Notes: a model not told the origin generated them from the sequence alone. Positions 1 through 10,901 are shown, numbered from the stretch's first letter. The stretch: 46,920 nt of DNA from Terribacillus saccharophilus (GCF_002272075.1 NZ_NPBJ01000008.1:1-46920); one strand, 5' to 3'. A program made the numbers and translations.

Positions 1-772
1 AACTTTGCTCCTCGGTCTCCTGAACGTTTCGATCATCCGCTTCCGTTTCCTCGCGGTTCACTTCTATCTCTTCTTCTGCTGCATACTCCACTTGAGAGAA
101 CTGAATGCCTTGGTCCTCGGCATTCTGATCTTCTCTCGTATATGAAGCTGATTCTTCGGGCATAGCTGCTGGTTCTTCTTTAGCAAATTGATAGCCTTGC
201 TGCTCATAGGGCTGATTATCACGTGCTTGAGCTTCGATTTGATCAGCTATTTCGTCTGTATAAGATTTAGCCTGTTCTGCTTGCGGGATCGGAGGCGGGA
301 AGTAAGGTTGCTGCGGTGCTTGCGGCTGGGCTTCTTTCCTCTCTTCCAACACACCATATATTGCAACCGTCGCATGTAGTTCAAGAACATTGCTGCCAGG
401 AACTTCATAATCAAAATTATCGATTGTGACATATACGTCATTTAGCTGCTTGATACGATTTTTCGGAACAGATATCTCAACAGGGAAACGATGATAAAAT
501 GTATTTGTTCCAGCTTCCTGTTTCTCGATATTTTCCATTTCCCTTGTACCAGGACTGACTGCGACTGCACTTCCTTCAGCAACTTCCTGAATAGGGTAAT
601 ATTCCCCCGTAAGTTCAATGACTCCTCGGACAGAAATTTCATGCTCAAACTCCTGGATACTAATCTCCGGCTCCAATGCGATTCCTATTAAATCCTGCAA
701 CTGTGCGTCAGCACGGAAACTGAGTGATTCTTGTATATCAAACATAAAAGGTGTTGTCTCATTTGTAGACAA
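1..772 (-). CDS. spoVID: SpoVID, spore coat morphogenetic protein (N-terminal part)
   Basis: This is the 5' part of a gene that runs off the left edge. The start is TTG at 772, with GGAGG eight bases upstream; an in-frame ATG at 745 is the alternative. The first ~150 residues resemble the SpoVID N-terminal domain: an amphipathic start rich in F, L and E, an ELTGEY segment, then an HRFPVEISVPKNR stretch close to the HCFPVDITIPKNK I recall from B. subtilis. The following region is low-complexity and rich in E, Q and P, as in the family's acidic linker. The C-terminal LysM domain would lie outside the window. SpoVID sits on the forespore surface during coat encasement, binding SpoIVA and SafA. 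It follows hemL in the same direction, as in B. subtilis, but a terminator separates them. Confidence 0.9.
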   Translation of the reverse strand, partial: MSTNETTPFMFDIQESLSFRADAQLQDLIGIALEPEISIQEFEHEISVRGVIELTGEYYPIQEVAEGSAVAVSPGTREMENIEKQEAGTNTFYHRFPVEISVPKNRIKQLNDVYVTIDNFDYEVPGSNVLELHATVAIYGVLEERKEAQPQAPQQPYFPPPIPQAEQAKSYTDEIADQIEAQARDNQPYEQQGYQFAKEEPAAMPEESASYTREDQNAEDQGIQFSQVEYAAEEEIEVNREETEADDRNVQETEEQS

Positions 773-863
773 GTGGAATCCTCCCTCCAAGATTTAAGCG
801 TTCCTCTGTACTAAAACCTATGCTTATGCCCATTCTTATATGTAAGGAAAATCCTTTGTCCCC

Positions 864-896
864 ATGAAAAAAAGCCCAAGCATAAGCTTGGGCTTT
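864..896 (-). terminator. Rho-independent terminator after hemL
   Basis: Perfect 11-bp stem (871-881 with 886-896) with a four-base loop, followed on the minus strand by a run of seven T. It lies just after the hemL stop and ends the hem operon before spoVID. Confidence 0.9.
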
Positions 897-900
897 GAGT

Positions 901-2193
901 TTAAGATGCTGCTATTTTCTTGAAGGCTTGTCTAGCTGCTTCAATTGTCGCTTCGATATCCTCATCAGTATGAGCAGCTGATAGGAACAGCCCCTCAAAT
1001 TGGGAAGGCGGCAGGAAGATACCCGCTTCAATCATTTCTCGATAGTACATGGAGAAGTGATCCAAATTGGATGTCTTCGCCGTATCAAAGTTAATGACAG
1101 GAGTATCTGTAAAGAACACACCAACCATCGAACCAGCACGGTTTACTTGCAGTGCTATGCCAAATTCCTCTGCAGCTGCTTTGTAGCCTTCAGCAAGACG
1201 GTCAGCATGAACATTGATGCGCTCATACGCCGCTTTATCCATTGCTGCCAATGTTTCGTATCCAGCAGTCATAGCAAGCGGATTTCCTGATAATGTGCCC
1301 GCTTGATAAATATCACCCGCTGGAGCAACACGATCCATAATCTCCTTACGGCCGCCATATGCGCCTACAGGAAGACCTCCGCCAATGATTTTACCAAGGC
1401 AAGTCAAGTCTGGTTCAACGCCGAAGTGACCTTGTGCAGAATGATAGCCAACACGGAAACCAGTCATAACTTCATCAAAGATAAGCAAAGCGCCATGCTG
1501 CTTCGTGATGTCACGAAGTCCTTCAAGGAAACCTGGCTGAGGTGGAACCACACCCATATTCCCGCAGACTGGTTCAGCAATGACAGCTGCAATATCGTCA
1601 CCGTACTGCTCGAAAGCATATTGCACACTTTCTAAATCATTGTACGGTACTGTAATCGTATTACGGGCAATAGTTTCCGGTACACCTGGGCTGTCTGGAA
1701 GTCCAAGTGTTGCTACACCAGAACCAGCTTTGATTAGAAGAGAATCACCATGGCCATGATAGCTGCCTACGAATTTCAAGATCTTGTCGCGTCCAGTGAA
1801 TCCACGTGCCAAACGAAGGGCACTCATTGTCGCCTCTGTACCGGAGTTGACCATCCGAACGATATCCATAGATGGAATCCGCTCTTTTACTAAAGCTGCC
1901 ATCTTATTCTCAATCACAGTTGGCGCACCGAAGCTTGTCCCTTTCTCTGTGATCTTCTTCAAACCTTCTACAACGCGGTCATCTGCATGCCCTAGAATGA
2001 GCGGTCCCCAGCTTAGTACATAATCGATGTACGTATTACCATCAATATCTGTAATTTTAGACCCCTTACCGCTATCCATGAAAATAGGATCCATACCTAC
2101 GGAGCGGAATGCACGAACCGGGGAATTAACTCCGCCAGGCATATGCTGTTTCGCTTCTTCAAATGCTGCTATCGATTTTTCAAAGCTTTTCAA
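901..2193 (-). CDS. hemL: Glutamate-1-semialdehyde 2,1-aminomutase
   Basis: PLP enzyme that converts glutamate-1-semialdehyde to 5-aminolevulinate, the second step of the C5 heme pathway. The protein is 430 aa, the usual length. The class-III aminotransferase signature runs from [12 protein letters not shown] (about 236-247) to the PLP lysine in LGKIIGGG (about K268). The N-terminal [12 protein letters not shown] and the MVNSGTEA substrate and PLP contacts are present. The start is TTG at 2193, set by AGGAGG seven bases upstream. It is the last gene of hemAXCDBL, 15 bases after hemB. In B. subtilis this operon is PerR-controlled and HemA is regulated through HemX. Confidence 0.97.
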   Translation of the reverse strand: MKSFEKSIAAFEEAKQHMPGGVNSPVRAFRSVGMDPIFMDSGKGSKITDIDGNTYIDYVLSWGPLILGHADDRVVEGLKKITEKGTSFGAPTVIENKMAALVKERIPSMDIVRMVNSGTEATMSALRLARGFTGRDKILKFVGSYHGHGDSLLIKAGSGVATLGLPDSPGVPETIARNTITVPYNDLESVQYAFEQYGDDIAAVIAEPVCGNMGVVPPQPGFLEGLRDITKQHGALLIFDEVMTGFRVGYHSAQGHFGVEPDLTCLGKIIGGGLPVGAYGGRKEIMDRVAPAGDIYQAGTLSGNPLAMTAGYETLAAMDKAAYERINVHADRLAEGYKAAAEEFGIALQVNRAGSMVGVFFTDTPVINFDTAKTSNLDHFSMYYREMIEAGIFLPPSQFEGLFLSAAHTDEDIEATIEAARQAFKKIAAS

Positions 2194-2208
2194 AAGATTT
2201 CCTCCTCG

Positions 2209-3186
2209 TCAGTTGTCTTCCTTCAGCCATCTTGCCACATCTTTTGCAAAGTAAGTCATGATTAAATCCGCACCAGCACGTTTCATGCCGATCATTTTTT
2301 CCATAACAATTGCTTTCTCATCAATCCAGCCATTCAATGCAGCGGCTTTCACCATGCTGTATTCGCCGCTGACATTGTATGCGACAATTGGGGCATTGAA
2401 TTGATTGCGCACATCACGAATGATATCCAAGTAAGCAAGTGCAGGTTTCACGATAAGGAAGTCTGCATTTTCTTCGATATCAGATGTTGCTTCGCGCAGT
2501 GCTTCTCTTCTATTTGAAGGATCCATTTGATACGTTTTGCGGTCTCCGAATTGCGGAGCGCCTTCAGCTGCTTCGCGGAATGGACCGTAAAAGGCAGATG
2601 CGTATTTGACAGAATAAGCCATAATCGGAATGTTCGTAAAGCCGGCTTCATCCAGTCCCTTACGGATTGCTTGTACATAGCCGTCCATCATGTTAGATGG
2701 GGCAATGATATCAGCTCCTGCTTTCGCTTGGCTTACTGCAGTATCTACTAAATAGCCTAGTGATTCATCATTATCGATTATTCCGTCATGCACGATGCCG
2801 CAGTGTCCATGGGATGTATATTCACAAAGGCAAGTATCTGCAATCAATAGAAGCTCAGGGACTTCTTGTTTTGTCTGGCTGATTGCCCGCTGTACGATGC
2901 CGTGGTCATGGAAAGCACCAGTTCCGATTTCATCTTTTTCAGCTGGAATACCAAAAAATAGAACAGATTTGATTCCTAATTCGCTTACTTCCTTCATTTC
3001 AGCTGATAAATTATCTAAAGACAGCTGGAATACACCTGGCATGGAAGAAACTTCATTACGGACGTTTTCGCCTTCAACAACGAAAACTGGGTAAATCAAG
3101 TCATCCACTGTTACTTCTGTTTCTCTTACTAGTGCCCGCATGTTTGCTGATGTACGCAAACGGCGATGGCGTTTGAATTCTGCCAT
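2209..3186 (-). CDS. hemB: Porphobilinogen synthase (5-aminolevulinate dehydratase)
   Basis: Condenses two 5-aminolevulinate molecules to porphobilinogen in the cytosol. The ~325-aa chain has the N-terminal RHRRLR motif, the catalytic zinc-type cysteine cluster [14 protein letters not shown] (about 120-133), and the two Schiff-base lysines in [12 protein letters not shown] and in [12 protein letters not shown]. The start at 3186 is preferred because AGGTG lies seven bases upstream; the ATG six bases earlier is too close to it. It sits two bases after the hemD stop, so translation is probably coupled. It is the Zn/Mg-dependent bacterial type. Confidence 0.97.
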   Translation of the reverse strand: MAEFKRHRRLRTSANMRALVRETEVTVDDLIYPVFVVEGENVRNEVSSMPGVFQLSLDNLSAEMKEVSELGIKSVLFFGIPAEKDEIGTGAFHDHGIVQRAISQTKQEVPELLLIADTCLCEYTSHGHCGIVHDGIIDNDESLGYLVDTAVSQAKAGADIIAPSNMMDGYVQAIRKGLDEAGFTNIPIMAYSVKYASAFYGPFREAAEGAPQFGDRKTYQMDPSNRREALREATSDIEENADFLIVKPALAYLDIIRDVRNQFNAPIVAYNVSGEYSMVKAAALNGWIDEKAIVMEKMIGMKRAGADLIMTYFAKDVARWLKEDN

Positions 3187-3188
3187 TA

Positions 3189-3974
3189 TCATTCACCTGT
3201 CCTTTGTTCATAGTAATGTAATAATGCATCGATCATTGCTTCTGTTGTGTAGTGAGCGGGCAGCAGGATATTATGGAAGCCATGCCGCTTGGCAGCTTCC
3301 TCTGTTGTCGGTCCAATGACAAGACAAAGTTTATTCAGCTGTTCCTTTTGCATTTCAGCCTGGCTAATAAAAGAATGAAAAGCCTCTATCGACGATGGAC
3401 TTGTAAACGTCAATACCTCTGGCTGGTCCTTTAGCAAGACCTTGTTCAGAAGCTCTTGGTTACATTTCTCTTCTACCGTATCATAGACGACCATTTTCTC
3501 AAATGCATAGCCATTCTCTCTCAATCCGTTTGACAATGCTGGCCGGGATAAGTTCCCTTGGATCAGCAGTATCCGGTTAGCAGGATCATATGCTGCGCTG
3601 AATTCTTCTGCTAAGCGGTCAGCAGTATACGCATCCGGTATTAAATCAGCTCTCCTGCCAAGCACTCTTTCTACCGCCTCAGCAGTCTTCTGTCCGACTG
3701 CAGCAATATGGCAATGTTTCCAGTTCTCCAATTCGGAAAACTTACTCACTAAAACGCCAAAGTGCTCTACTCCATTATTGCTCGAGAAGAACAGCCAGTC
3801 AAAGCGATTGCCTTGCTGGCTAAGCATTTGGTTTTCTTTATCCGTTCTCGTTCGAAAAGTTAGTAAAGGCACCATAATAGGACTCGCGCCTGCTTTGGCC
3901 AGCTGTTCAGCTAATCGGACAGCCTGCTGCTTCGGGCGCGTTATGAGCACCTTCACGGCCGGCAACCGGCTCAA
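3189..3974 (-). CDS. hemD: Uroporphyrinogen-III synthase
   Basis: Cyclises hydroxymethylbilane with inversion of ring D to give uroporphyrinogen III. The family is weakly conserved in sequence; here the [10 protein letters not shown] start, the [12 protein letters not shown] segment in the first domain and [13 protein letters not shown] in the second match the two-lobed HemD fold. Length is 261 aa. Translation most likely starts at TTG 3974, which overlaps the hemC stop codon (TTGA), implying coupling; a GTG 18 bases downstream is an alternative. It lies between hemC and hemB, as in other Bacillaceae. Confidence 0.93.
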   Translation of the reverse strand: MSRLPAVKVLITRPKQQAVRLAEQLAKAGASPIMVPLLTFRTRTDKENQMLSQQGNRFDWLFFSSNNGVEHFGVLVSKFSELENWKHCHIAAVGQKTAEAVERVLGRRADLIPDAYTADRLAEEFSAAYDPANRILLIQGNLSRPALSNGLRENGYAFEKMVVYDTVEEKCNQELLNKVLLKDQPEVLTFTSPSSIEAFHSFISQAEMQKEQLNKLCLVIGPTTEEAAKRHGFHNILLPAHYTTEAMIDALLHYYEQRTGE

Positions 3975-4903
3975 TTGGATTCCGACTCCTGAATCGCTTT
4001 GGTGATGATATCCTGTGCACCTTGTTCCTGCATCTTTTCAGCGGCAAGCTTACCAACTTCCTGGGGATCAGTTCCTCGTACTTCTTCTTTGAATACTTGT
4101 TTTCCGTCAACAGAAGCAATCAAAGCTGTCAGTACAACGTCGTCTTCTTCCATATGAGCAACACCAGCAATCGGAACTTGACAGCTGCCGTTCATCAAAT
4201 AAAGGAAAGTACGTTCAGCTGCTACTGTCTGCTGCGTATAAGAATCATTGATTTTAGCCAAAAGCTCGATTAATTCCATATCCGTATCGCGGCACTCTAT
4301 TGCAAGTGCGCCTTGACCGATAGCTGGCAGACAAAGATCTGTTTCCAAGTATTCCGTTATTATTTCATCGTCCCAACCCATGCGCTTCAAGCCAGCCGCT
4401 GCAAGAACGATTGCATCAAAATCTTCATTCTCAAGCTTTTTCAGACGGGTATGAATGTTTCCGCGAATAGGCTTAATTTCGATATCAGGACGAATAGCAA
4501 GAATCTGCGATGCACGACGCAGGCTGCTTGTTCCGACAACCGCACCTTCCGGCAATTCTCTTAAGGAAACGTTATTCTTGGAGATCAAAGCATCCCGGTA
4601 GTCCTCCCGAACTGGTACGCTGGCAATTGTGAGACCTACAGGAAGCTCGGATGGCATGTCCTTCATACTATGTACGGCCATATCGATTTCCTCGTCATAC
4701 ATAGCTTGCTCGATTTCCTTGACGAACAACCCTTTTCCTCCAACCTTTGAAAGTGTAACGTCCAGGATTTTGTCTCCCTTTGTTTCGATTTTCTTAATTT
4801 CGAATTCATATGGGGCACCAGTTAGTTTTAATTGCTCGATAACCCACTTTGTTTGTGTGAGCGCTAAATTGCTTTTTCTTGAACCAACGATAATTTTTCG
4901 CAT
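3971..4903 (-). CDS. hemC: Hydroxymethylbilane synthase (porphobilinogen deaminase)
   Basis: Polymerises four porphobilinogens into hydroxymethylbilane. At 310 aa it has the usual length. Landmarks are the N-terminal [14 protein letters not shown], the AVHSMKDMP active-site segment (about 80), GTSSLRR (about 130), IRGNIHTRL (about 150), and the cysteine that carries the dipyrromethane cofactor in [10 protein letters not shown] (about C241). The ATG is preceded by GGAGG at seven bases. It follows hemX by 27 bases and overlaps hemD by four. Confidence 0.97.
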   Translation of the reverse strand: MRKIIVGSRKSNLALTQTKWVIEQLKLTGAPYEFEIKKIETKGDKILDVTLSKVGGKGLFVKEIEQAMYDEEIDMAVHSMKDMPSELPVGLTIASVPVREDYRDALISKNNVSLRELPEGAVVGTSSLRRASQILAIRPDIEIKPIRGNIHTRLKKLENEDFDAIVLAAAGLKRMGWDDEIITEYLETDLCLPAIGQGALAIECRDTDMELIELLAKINDSYTQQTVAAERTFLYLMNGSCQVPIAGVAHMEEDDVVLTALIASVDGKQVFKEEVRGTDPQEVGKLAAEKMQEQGAQDIITKAIQESESN

Positions 4904-4930
4904 TGCTCTACCTCCTAAGGACTACATAAT

Positions 4931-5755
4931 TTACCCAGTAAAATGAAATGATGAATACGTGCTAAGCAAGAAGAAATTAATGATGAGGATTAGAAAGGCT
5001 GCAATAGTATATATTGCCAAGCCTTTCCCTCTGACACCTCTTACCAAACGCAGGAACAGATAAACTGCATAGACGGCCAATACCGTCAGAGAACCGATTG
5101 TCTTCCAATCATACCAATAGAAGACTGCTGTTGTCGTATGAGCCCATACTATTCCCATAACAATCGATAACAATAATAAAGGCGTCCCGATTGTGATGGA
5201 AGTGAAGGTATATGTCTCTAGCTTGCCCAAGTCGCCAAGCCTTGTCCACCACCTATACCCTTTTTTCTGCTTCAAAAGTTGGAATTGCAATAAGTACATA
5301 AGGGCAAAGACAAAGGACAGAGTGAAAAATCCATACGCCAGAATAGCCAGCGTGATATGTGCGATCAGCACTTCATTCATAAAAGGAATAGTCTGAGACC
5401 ATTCCCTCTCATAGGCTGAGCTTGCAATATATAATAACATCATAAAAAAGCCGACCACATTCAGGAAGAAGGTGAGAAAATCGACTTTGTAAATGCGGTT
5501 GATGAATAAGGATAGAGACACCAGGACCCAAGCATAAAAGTATAACCCTTCATATACATCCTTTACCGGCAGGCCAGCATGCGCAATCATTTCCTGCAAT
5601 AAAAAAAGGCTCTGGAAGAACCATACTAAAGTAAGCAAACGGAAGGCGAAAACATTCGCCTTCCGATTCTTTTGTATAAAATCGATAAAATAGCTGAAAA
5701 TGCTGGCTGCATATAGAAGTAAAATAATTTCATAAAGATAAGCCGGTACCTGCAT
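4931..5755 (-). CDS. hemX: HemX, membrane protein of the heme operon (CcsA-like fold)
   Basis: Integral membrane protein of 274 aa with about eight hydrophobic segments, of the cytochrome c assembly (CcsA/ResC-like) fold; the WAHTTTAVFYWYDWKT segment resembles the family's tryptophan-rich heme-handling loop. In B. subtilis HemX lowers the level of HemA (glutamyl-tRNA reductase) rather than acting as an enzyme. Context is decisive: it lies directly between hemA (16 bases upstream) and hemC. AGAAGGG precedes the ATG. Confidence 0.92.
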   Translation of the reverse strand: MQVPAYLYEIILLLYAASIFSYFIDFIQKNRKANVFAFRLLTLVWFFQSLFLLQEMIAHAGLPVKDVYEGLYFYAWVLVSLSLFINRIYKVDFLTFFLNVVGFFMMLLYIASSAYEREWSQTIPFMNEVLIAHITLAILAYGFFTLSFVFALMYLLQFQLLKQKKGYRWWTRLGDLGKLETYTFTSITIGTPLLLLSIVMGIVWAHTTTAVFYWYDWKTIGSLTVLAVYAVYLFLRLVRGVRGKGLAIYTIAAFLILIINFFLLSTYSSFHFTG

Positions 5756-5771
5756 CTATAAGCCCTTCTTT

Positions 5772-7127
5772 TTATCTAGTTGTGGAAACACTTGGTACAG
5801 ACTGAAAGCCCTGTGACTCTGTACGCTCCAGTTTGATAAGATTATTTTGTTTATCCAGCACCGCTTTTTCGATCCCAAAAATCTCTGCGAACTGCTGAAT
5901 TAATTCTTCACTGTTCTCACGGCCGGCAAGCTCTTTTGCTTGTGTGATCGGCTGCTTGAGAAGCTGATTAATGATGCTTTTCGTGTGCTTGTTCAGCACT
6001 CGCATATCACGTTCGCTAAGGTCAGGCAGCTTCCGCTCCAAACTCTTCATTGTCTCAGTCTGGATAGATGCTGCTTTACGGCGTAGCTCAGAAATGACTG
6101 GTACAACACCTAATGTCTGCAGCCATACTTTGAAATCGACGATGCCGCCCTCAATCATAATTTCGATCTTCTCAACTGCTTCTTGACGCGCAGCCAAGTT
6201 CGCATCGACGACATCCTGTAAATCATCGATATCGTATAGGAAAGTGCTTTCCAACTCATCCACATCTGGATTAATATCACGTGGCACAGCAATATCGACT
6301 AAGAATAATGGCTGGCCTTTACGTTCCTTATGAACTTCTTGTAGCATTTCTTTATCCAGTACATATCCTGGTGCACCAGTAGAACTGATAACAATATCAG
6401 CATCTTGCAAGGTACTGTCCAGTTCATCCCATCCAGCTGCTTTGCCATTGAATAAAGTGGCTAGCTGTTCTGCTTTTTCTTTAGTCCGATTTACTACCGT
6501 AACATCTTTGACGCCTGAACCATGCAGGTTTTTCGCTGCCAGTTCCCCCATTTTACCAGCGCCTAGGATGACGATTCGTTTAGAAGAAATATCACCGAAG
6601 ATTTTTTTAGACAATTCTACCGCTGCGTAGCTGACAGAGACAGCATTTTCTCCGATTCCTGTCTCTGTATGTGCACGTTTCGCTACCGTAACAGCCTGTT
6701 TGAACAATTCGTTATAAATCGTTCCAGATGTATGCAATTCTTGTGCTTTTTGAAACGCGCGTTTCAGCTGTCCAAGGATCTGTGTTTCCCCTACTACCAT
6801 GGAGTCCAGTCCGCTTGCTACCTTGAACAGATGCTCCACAGCTCTTTCATCCTCATGAAATGTAAGATAAGATGCAATCTCGTCTTTCTCGATACCGAAC
6901 CATTCAGACAAGAATTTCTTTATATAATAGCGGCCAGTATGCATCTGGTCGACCACTGCATAGATCTCCGTACGGTTACATGTCGAAACAATGACGTTTT
7001 CGAGCATGCTTTTCTGGTTGGAGAGTGCTTGCATCGCTAAGCCAAGCTCTTCTTCCTTGAAACTTAGTTTTTCTCTTATTTCAATCGGGGCTGTGCGATA
7101 ATTGATTCCAGCAACTAACATGTACAT
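5772..7127 (-). CDS. hemA: Glutamyl-tRNA reductase
   Basis: NADPH-dependent reduction of glutamyl-tRNA(Glu) to glutamate-1-semialdehyde, the committed and regulated step of heme synthesis. Motifs are [16 protein letters not shown] at the N terminus, the catalytic cysteine in [10 protein letters not shown] (about C49), [11 protein letters not shown], the nucleotide-binding [13 protein letters not shown] (about 187) and the C-terminal dimerisation helices. An upstream in-frame ATG exists at 7160, but the start at 7127 has AAGGGGG nine bases upstream and aligns with the known B. subtilis start (MHILVVG), giving 451 aa. It heads the operon; a TATACT -10-like element is at 7164-7169. Confidence 0.95.
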   Translation of the reverse strand: MYMLVAGINYRTAPIEIREKLSFKEEELGLAMQALSNQKSMLENVIVSTCNRTEIYAVVDQMHTGRYYIKKFLSEWFGIEKDEIASYLTFHEDERAVEHLFKVASGLDSMVVGETQILGQLKRAFQKAQELHTSGTIYNELFKQAVTVAKRAHTETGIGENAVSVSYAAVELSKKIFGDISSKRIVILGAGKMGELAAKNLHGSGVKDVTVVNRTKEKAEQLATLFNGKAAGWDELDSTLQDADIVISSTGAPGYVLDKEMLQEVHKERKGQPLFLVDIAVPRDINPDVDELESTFLYDIDDLQDVVDANLAARQEAVEKIEIMIEGGIVDFKVWLQTLGVVPVISELRRKAASIQTETMKSLERKLPDLSERDMRVLNKHTKSIINQLLKQPITQAKELAGRENSEELIQQFAEIFGIEKAVLDKQNNLIKLERTESQGFQSVPSVSTTR

Positions 7128-7163
7128 TCCCTTTTTCCCCCTTGAAAACATGTCGCTCATACT

Positions 7164-7169
7164 AGTATA
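7164..7169 (-). promoter_or_regulatory. Possible -10 element for the hem operon
   Basis: TATACT on the minus strand, 37 bases upstream of the hemA start. No good -35 lies at 16-18 bases (the best candidate, ending in GACA, is at 15), so the promoter is only partly supported. Confidence 0.4.
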
Positions 7170-7330
7170 ACACTATGGTATTTCTGTCCTATTCAAAATT
7201 GTGAACAGAATCGTAAACAATTGTGTTAGGATAGAGTGTGTGTTTATTTGTGAATGTTTGTGAATGATTTCATAAGTACATATAACAAGTTAACACAGCT
7301 AGTCATGATAATCAACGATTTAATCTTATT

Positions 7331-7345
7331 TAATAATAATTATTA
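7331..7345. promoter_or_regulatory. PerR-box-like palindrome between hemA and the divergent membrane gene
   Basis: TAATAATAATTATTA matches the PerR consensus TTATAATnATTATAA at 12 of 14 defined positions and is symmetric. It ends 14 bases before the start of the plus-strand gene and is ~200 bases upstream of hemA. In B. subtilis the hem operon is a PerR target. The site is very AT-rich, so chance occurrence is possible. Confidence 0.35.
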
Positions 7346-7359
7346 TGTGGAGAGATGTT

Positions 7360-7842
7360 ATGACGAAGAAAAATGCTTTTATCGGGTTCCTGCTACTGGG
7401 GATCGGTGCTTATTTCCTGTTACGACAGTTGCGTGTTCCCCTGTTTGTCGACTTCTATTCGTGGCCGACTTTGTTAATTATCATTGGCGCCGCACTACTA
7501 TTGCATGCTTATCTTGCGAAAGATCATAAAAACTTATTCGCCGGCTATTTTATTCTTGGTTTAGGTGTCCATTTCCATGGAATGAAGCATTACGGCTTTT
7601 GGACCGATAGCTGGGGAGCTTATCCCTTCTTAGCCGGCGCCGCTTTGTTCATTTCGGCACTTAAGACGAAAAAAGGTTATGTATGGGCAATATTGCTGCT
7701 TGCTCTCGGCGTTTTTGCCATCGCTGCACCTCAGCAGCCTGCTTGGTTCGGCTGGCTCGATAGGACAGCAGGTATCATTAGTAATTATTGGCCTGTTCTA
7801 CTTATCCTGGCTGGAGCTTACCTTTTATTCCGAAAAAAATAA
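7360..7842 (+). CDS. Small membrane protein, LiaF/DUF5668-like (positional ysxD)
   Basis: A 160-aa protein with five or six hydrophobic segments arranged as two similar halves. Each has a short amphipathic start, a FLLLGIGAYFLL or VLLILAGAYLLF hairpin and W/P turns, the style of LiaF-type N-terminal membrane domains. The start is ATG 7360 with GGAGAG six bases upstream; the ATG at 7345 overlaps that site. It is the only core gene here on the plus strand, divergent from hemA and convergent with engB. I recall ysxD at this position in B. subtilis. Function unknown. A PerR-like palindrome lies directly upstream. Confidence 0.75.
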   Translation: MTKKNAFIGFLLLGIGAYFLLRQLRVPLFVDFYSWPTLLIIIGAALLLHAYLAKDHKNLFAGYFILGLGVHFHGMKHYGFWTDSWGAYPFLAGAALFISALKTKKGYVWAILLLALGVFAIAAPQQPAWFGWLDRTAGIISNYWPVLLILAGAYLLFRKK

Positions 7843-7877
7843 CCGTACAAGCTATAGCTTGTACGGTTATTTTTTAT
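7835..7877. terminator. Bidirectional terminator
   Basis: Near-perfect inverted repeat with GTACAAGC/GCTTGTAC at its core and A- and T-tracts on both sides. It serves the plus-strand membrane gene and, from the other side, engB, whose stop codon overlaps its edge. Confidence 0.92.
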
Positions 7878-8455
7878 AGGAATTTTTTCAATACTCCCCA
7901 TGCTTCCTCTTTTCCTTCTCCTGTTTCGGAGGAAAATGGAAGGATGATATCTTCTTGTAACAGCTGTAATTTATTAGCAGCCCGCTTGATATGCTGGACA
8001 CGTTTCCCTTTTGGAATCTTATCCAGCTTCGTAGCCACTACAACAACCGGCAATTCATAATGCTTCAAGAACTCATACATCGCAACGTCGTCCTTCGTTG
8101 GTTCATGCCGTATATCGACAAGCAACACAACCGCCTTCAGATTCTCACGCTCTGTAAAATATTCCTCGAGCATTATGCCCCAAGCATTACGTTCTTTCTT
8201 TGAAACCTTCGCATATCCATAGCCCGGTACATCCACAAAATGAAACCGCTCATTGATCTTATAAAAGTTCAAAGTCTGCGTCTTCCCTGGCTTCTGAGAT
8301 GTGCGGACCAGATTCTTCCGATTGATCATCTTATTGATAAAAGATGATTTCCCTACGTTTGAGCGGCCGGCTAAAGCAATCTCCGGCATATGCGTCACCG
8401 GATATTGCTTTTTCGATACCGCGCTGATTACTATTTCTGCTTCAGTTACTTTCAT
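7874..8455 (-). CDS. engB: Ribosome biogenesis GTPase EngB/YsxC
   Basis: TRAFAC-class GTPase needed for late 50S ribosomal subunit assembly. All G motifs are visible in the 193-aa protein: G1 GRSNVGKSS (about 31-39), G2 around KPGKTQT, G3 DVPGYG (about 75), G4 TKLD (about 142) and a G5-like FSSETGEG near the C terminus. Its first codons overlap the last 14 bases of lonA, so it is transcribed and probably translated together with lonA, as in B. subtilis. Confidence 0.97.
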   Translation of the reverse strand: MKVTEAEIVISAVSKKQYPVTHMPEIALAGRSNVGKSSFINKMINRKNLVRTSQKPGKTQTLNFYKINERFHFVDVPGYGYAKVSKKERNAWGIMLEEYFTERENLKAVVLLVDIRHEPTKDDVAMYEFLKHYELPVVVVATKLDKIPKGKRVQHIKRAANKLQLLQEDIILPFSSETGEGKEEAWGVLKKFL

Positions 8456-10775
8456 GTTTATCTTCCACCAATGCGTATTTTAATACCTCATCAAGATGGC
8501 TGACTTTTATAAACGTCATGTCTTGCTTGATTGTATCCGGTATTTCTTCCAGATCCCGATCATTATCGGCAGGGAAGAGAATTGTCGTAATACCTGCTCG
8601 GTGAGCACTCAAACTTTTCTCCTTCAGTCCGCCGATTGGCAAGACCCGTCCGCGAAGAGTGATCTCACCTGTCATTCCGACTTCTTTTCGTACCGGTCTG
8701 CCAGTCAGTGCACTCGTCAATGCGGTGGCAATCGTAATACCGGCAGATGGACCATCCTTCGGTGTTGCTCCTTCCGGCACATGAATATGAATATCATAGT
8801 GCTCATGGAACGATGGATCAACGCCGATTTCTTCGGCATTGGAACGGATATAGCTGAATGCAGCCTGAGCTGATTCTTTCATGACATCGCCGAGCTTACC
8901 GGTTAATGTCAGTTTTCCTTTACCTGGAGACAAGGAAACCTCTATTGATAGTGTATCTCCGCCAGCAGTCGTATAAGCAAGACCTGTCGCTGCGCCAACT
9001 TGATTCTCCTCTTCCATTAAACCATACCGGAAGCGTGGGCGTCCAAGCAATTCTTCTACTTTCTTCGCGCTTACCGTAACCCGTTTCTTATCTTCGGAAA
9101 CGATGATACGTGCAACTTTACGGCAAACAGCTGCCAGCTGGCGTTCCAGACCACGTACACCAGCTTCCCTTGTATAGCGGCGCACGATATGTTCGAGCGC
9201 TTCATCCTTTACAAGGATGTTGCCTTTCTTCAGACCATTTTCTTTGATTTGCTTTGGCAGCAAATGTTCCTTGGCAATATGAAGTTTTTCCACTTCCGTA
9301 TAACCTGCAATGCTGATGATTTCCATCCGGTCAAGGAGTGGCCCTGGAATTGATCCTAAGTTATTCGCTGTTGCAATGAACATGACATTGGAAAGATCAT
9401 ACGTCTCTTCGATGAAATGGTCACTGAATGAACTGTTCTGTTCCGGATCAAGTACCTCGAGCATAGCCGAAGACGGATCACCTCGGAAGTCATTGGACAT
9501 CTTATCAATTTCATCGAGCAGAAAAATAGGATTCGTTGTTCCAGCTCGGCGCATGCCCTGCATGATTCGTCCAGGCATCGCTCCAACGTATGTACGGCGA
9601 TGTCCACGGATTTCCGCTTCATCTCGTACACCCCCCAAAGATACACGGACAAATTTCCGGTTGATTGCTTTGGCGATACTTGTCGCCAAGGATGTTTTCC
9701 CGACCCCAGGAGGTCCAGCAAGACAAAGAATTGGCCCTTTCAAGGAATTGGTCAGTTTCTGAACAGCCAAGTATTCAAGAATCCGTTCCTTCACTTTGTC
9801 CAGGCCGTAATGATCTTCGTTCAAGGTCACTTCAGCGTGAGGAATATCCAGATTGTCTTCTGTTTGTTTCTTCCACGGCAAAGCAATCAGCCACTCTAAG
9901 TAATTGCGGATGACAGAGCTTTCCGCTGAGCTCTGCGGTACGCGCTCATAACGGCTCAATTCCTTTTCAGCAACTTCTTTCATGTGATCCGTCATATCAG
10001 ATGCTTTTATATCTGCCCGGAACTGCTCAATCTCACTGGACTTGCCATCGCGATCACCAAGTTCCTTCTGAATTGCCTTCATTTGCTCTCGCAAATAATA
10101 TTCCTTTTGGGTCTTTTCGACAGATTGTTTGACTCGAAGGCCGATTTTCTTTTCAAGATCAAGTACTTCCCGCTCATTCGTAATGATCGTAATAATATGA
10201 CGCAGGCGTTCTTTCACATCTTGCATCTCAAGGATCTCCTGCTTATCTTCCAATCGCAGTGTAAGATGAGAGGTGATCATATCAGCCATGCGCCCAGGTT
10301 CCGTAATATCCGTCAAGGTCGCTAACGTCTCTTGGCCAATCTTCTTAGAAACCTTTATGTATTGCTCAAACTGTTCCAAAAGCGCACGCATCAGTGCTTC
10401 TTCCTCATTTTTCGTACCATGCTCGTCTGGTCTTTCTTCTATTTCAACCATGAACTGCTTGTCATCTTCCAGGAAACGGATGATTTCAGCACGATATAGT
10501 CCTTCAACCAATACACGCATCGTACCGTTCGGAAGCTTCATCATTTGATTAACTTTTGCTACCGTGCCTATATGGTGGATTTCCTCTTCTGTCGGTTCAT
10601 CTAAATCCACTTCCTTTTGTGCAGCCAGAAAGATTGTTTCTCCTTCCAGCATCGCACGTTCCAATGCATGAACGGATTTTTCCCTGCCTACATCCAAATG
10701 TAGAACCATCGTCGGAAAAATAAGCAATCCCCTTAAGGGTAAAAGAGGCGTTATCAGTGTCTTCTCTTTTTCCAT
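8442..10775 (-). CDS. lonA: ATP-dependent protease Lon
   Basis: Cytosolic AAA+ serine protease that degrades misfolded and regulatory proteins. The 777-aa chain has the LonA layout: N-terminal substrate-binding domain (about 1-210), coiled coil, AAA+ module with Walker [10 protein letters not shown] (about 355) and Walker B FLLDEIDK, then the protease domain with the catalytic serine in PKDGPSAGI (about 680) and the lysine of the Ser-Lys dyad in the following segment. The ATG has GGAGG eight bases upstream. I see no tandem CtsR heptanucleotide repeat upstream. lonB is not present between it and clpX. Confidence 0.97.
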   Translation of the reverse strand: MEKEKTLITPLLPLRGLLIFPTMVLHLDVGREKSVHALERAMLEGETIFLAAQKEVDLDEPTEEEIHHIGTVAKVNQMMKLPNGTMRVLVEGLYRAEIIRFLEDDKQFMVEIEERPDEHGTKNEEEALMRALLEQFEQYIKVSKKIGQETLATLTDITEPGRMADMITSHLTLRLEDKQEILEMQDVKERLRHIITIITNEREVLDLEKKIGLRVKQSVEKTQKEYYLREQMKAIQKELGDRDGKSSEIEQFRADIKASDMTDHMKEVAEKELSRYERVPQSSAESSVIRNYLEWLIALPWKKQTEDNLDIPHAEVTLNEDHYGLDKVKERILEYLAVQKLTNSLKGPILCLAGPPGVGKTSLATSIAKAINRKFVRVSLGGVRDEAEIRGHRRTYVGAMPGRIMQGMRRAGTTNPIFLLDEIDKMSNDFRGDPSSAMLEVLDPEQNSSFSDHFIEETYDLSNVMFIATANNLGSIPGPLLDRMEIISIAGYTEVEKLHIAKEHLLPKQIKENGLKKGNILVKDEALEHIVRRYTREAGVRGLERQLAAVCRKVARIIVSEDKKRVTVSAKKVEELLGRPRFRYGLMEEENQVGAATGLAYTTAGGDTLSIEVSLSPGKGKLTLTGKLGDVMKESAQAAFSYIRSNAEEIGVDPSFHEHYDIHIHVPEGATPKDGPSAGITIATALTSALTGRPVRKEVGMTGEITLRGRVLPIGGLKEKSLSAHRAGITTILFPADNDRDLEEIPDTIKQDMTFIKVSHLDEVLKYALVEDKHESN

Positions 10776-10821
10776 CGTGACACCTCCAAATGTCTGTCTT
10801 CTTCAGTCTTTCTTAAAGTAT

Positions 10822-10847
10822 ATACACAACCACAGTACTGTACCCAT
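10822..10847 (-). promoter_or_regulatory. lonA upstream region: palindrome and possible -10
   Basis: The leader holds the perfect 10-bp palindrome ACAGTACTGT and, about 15 bases closer to the gene, a TATACT element on the minus strand. No convincing -35 is seen. The palindrome could be an operator, but I do not recognise the regulator. Confidence 0.3.
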
Positions 10848-10864
10848 ACTTTGTGAAAATCAAG

Positions 10865-10901
10865 AAAAAAATCCCTTGCCACCAACTGTAACAAGGGATT
10901 T
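10865..10901 (-). terminator. Terminator after clpX
   Basis: Ten-bp stem AAATCCCTTG/CAAGGGATTT with a 13-base loop and a T-tract on the minus strand, 34 bases after the clpX stop. It separates clpX from lonA. Confidence 0.85.
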
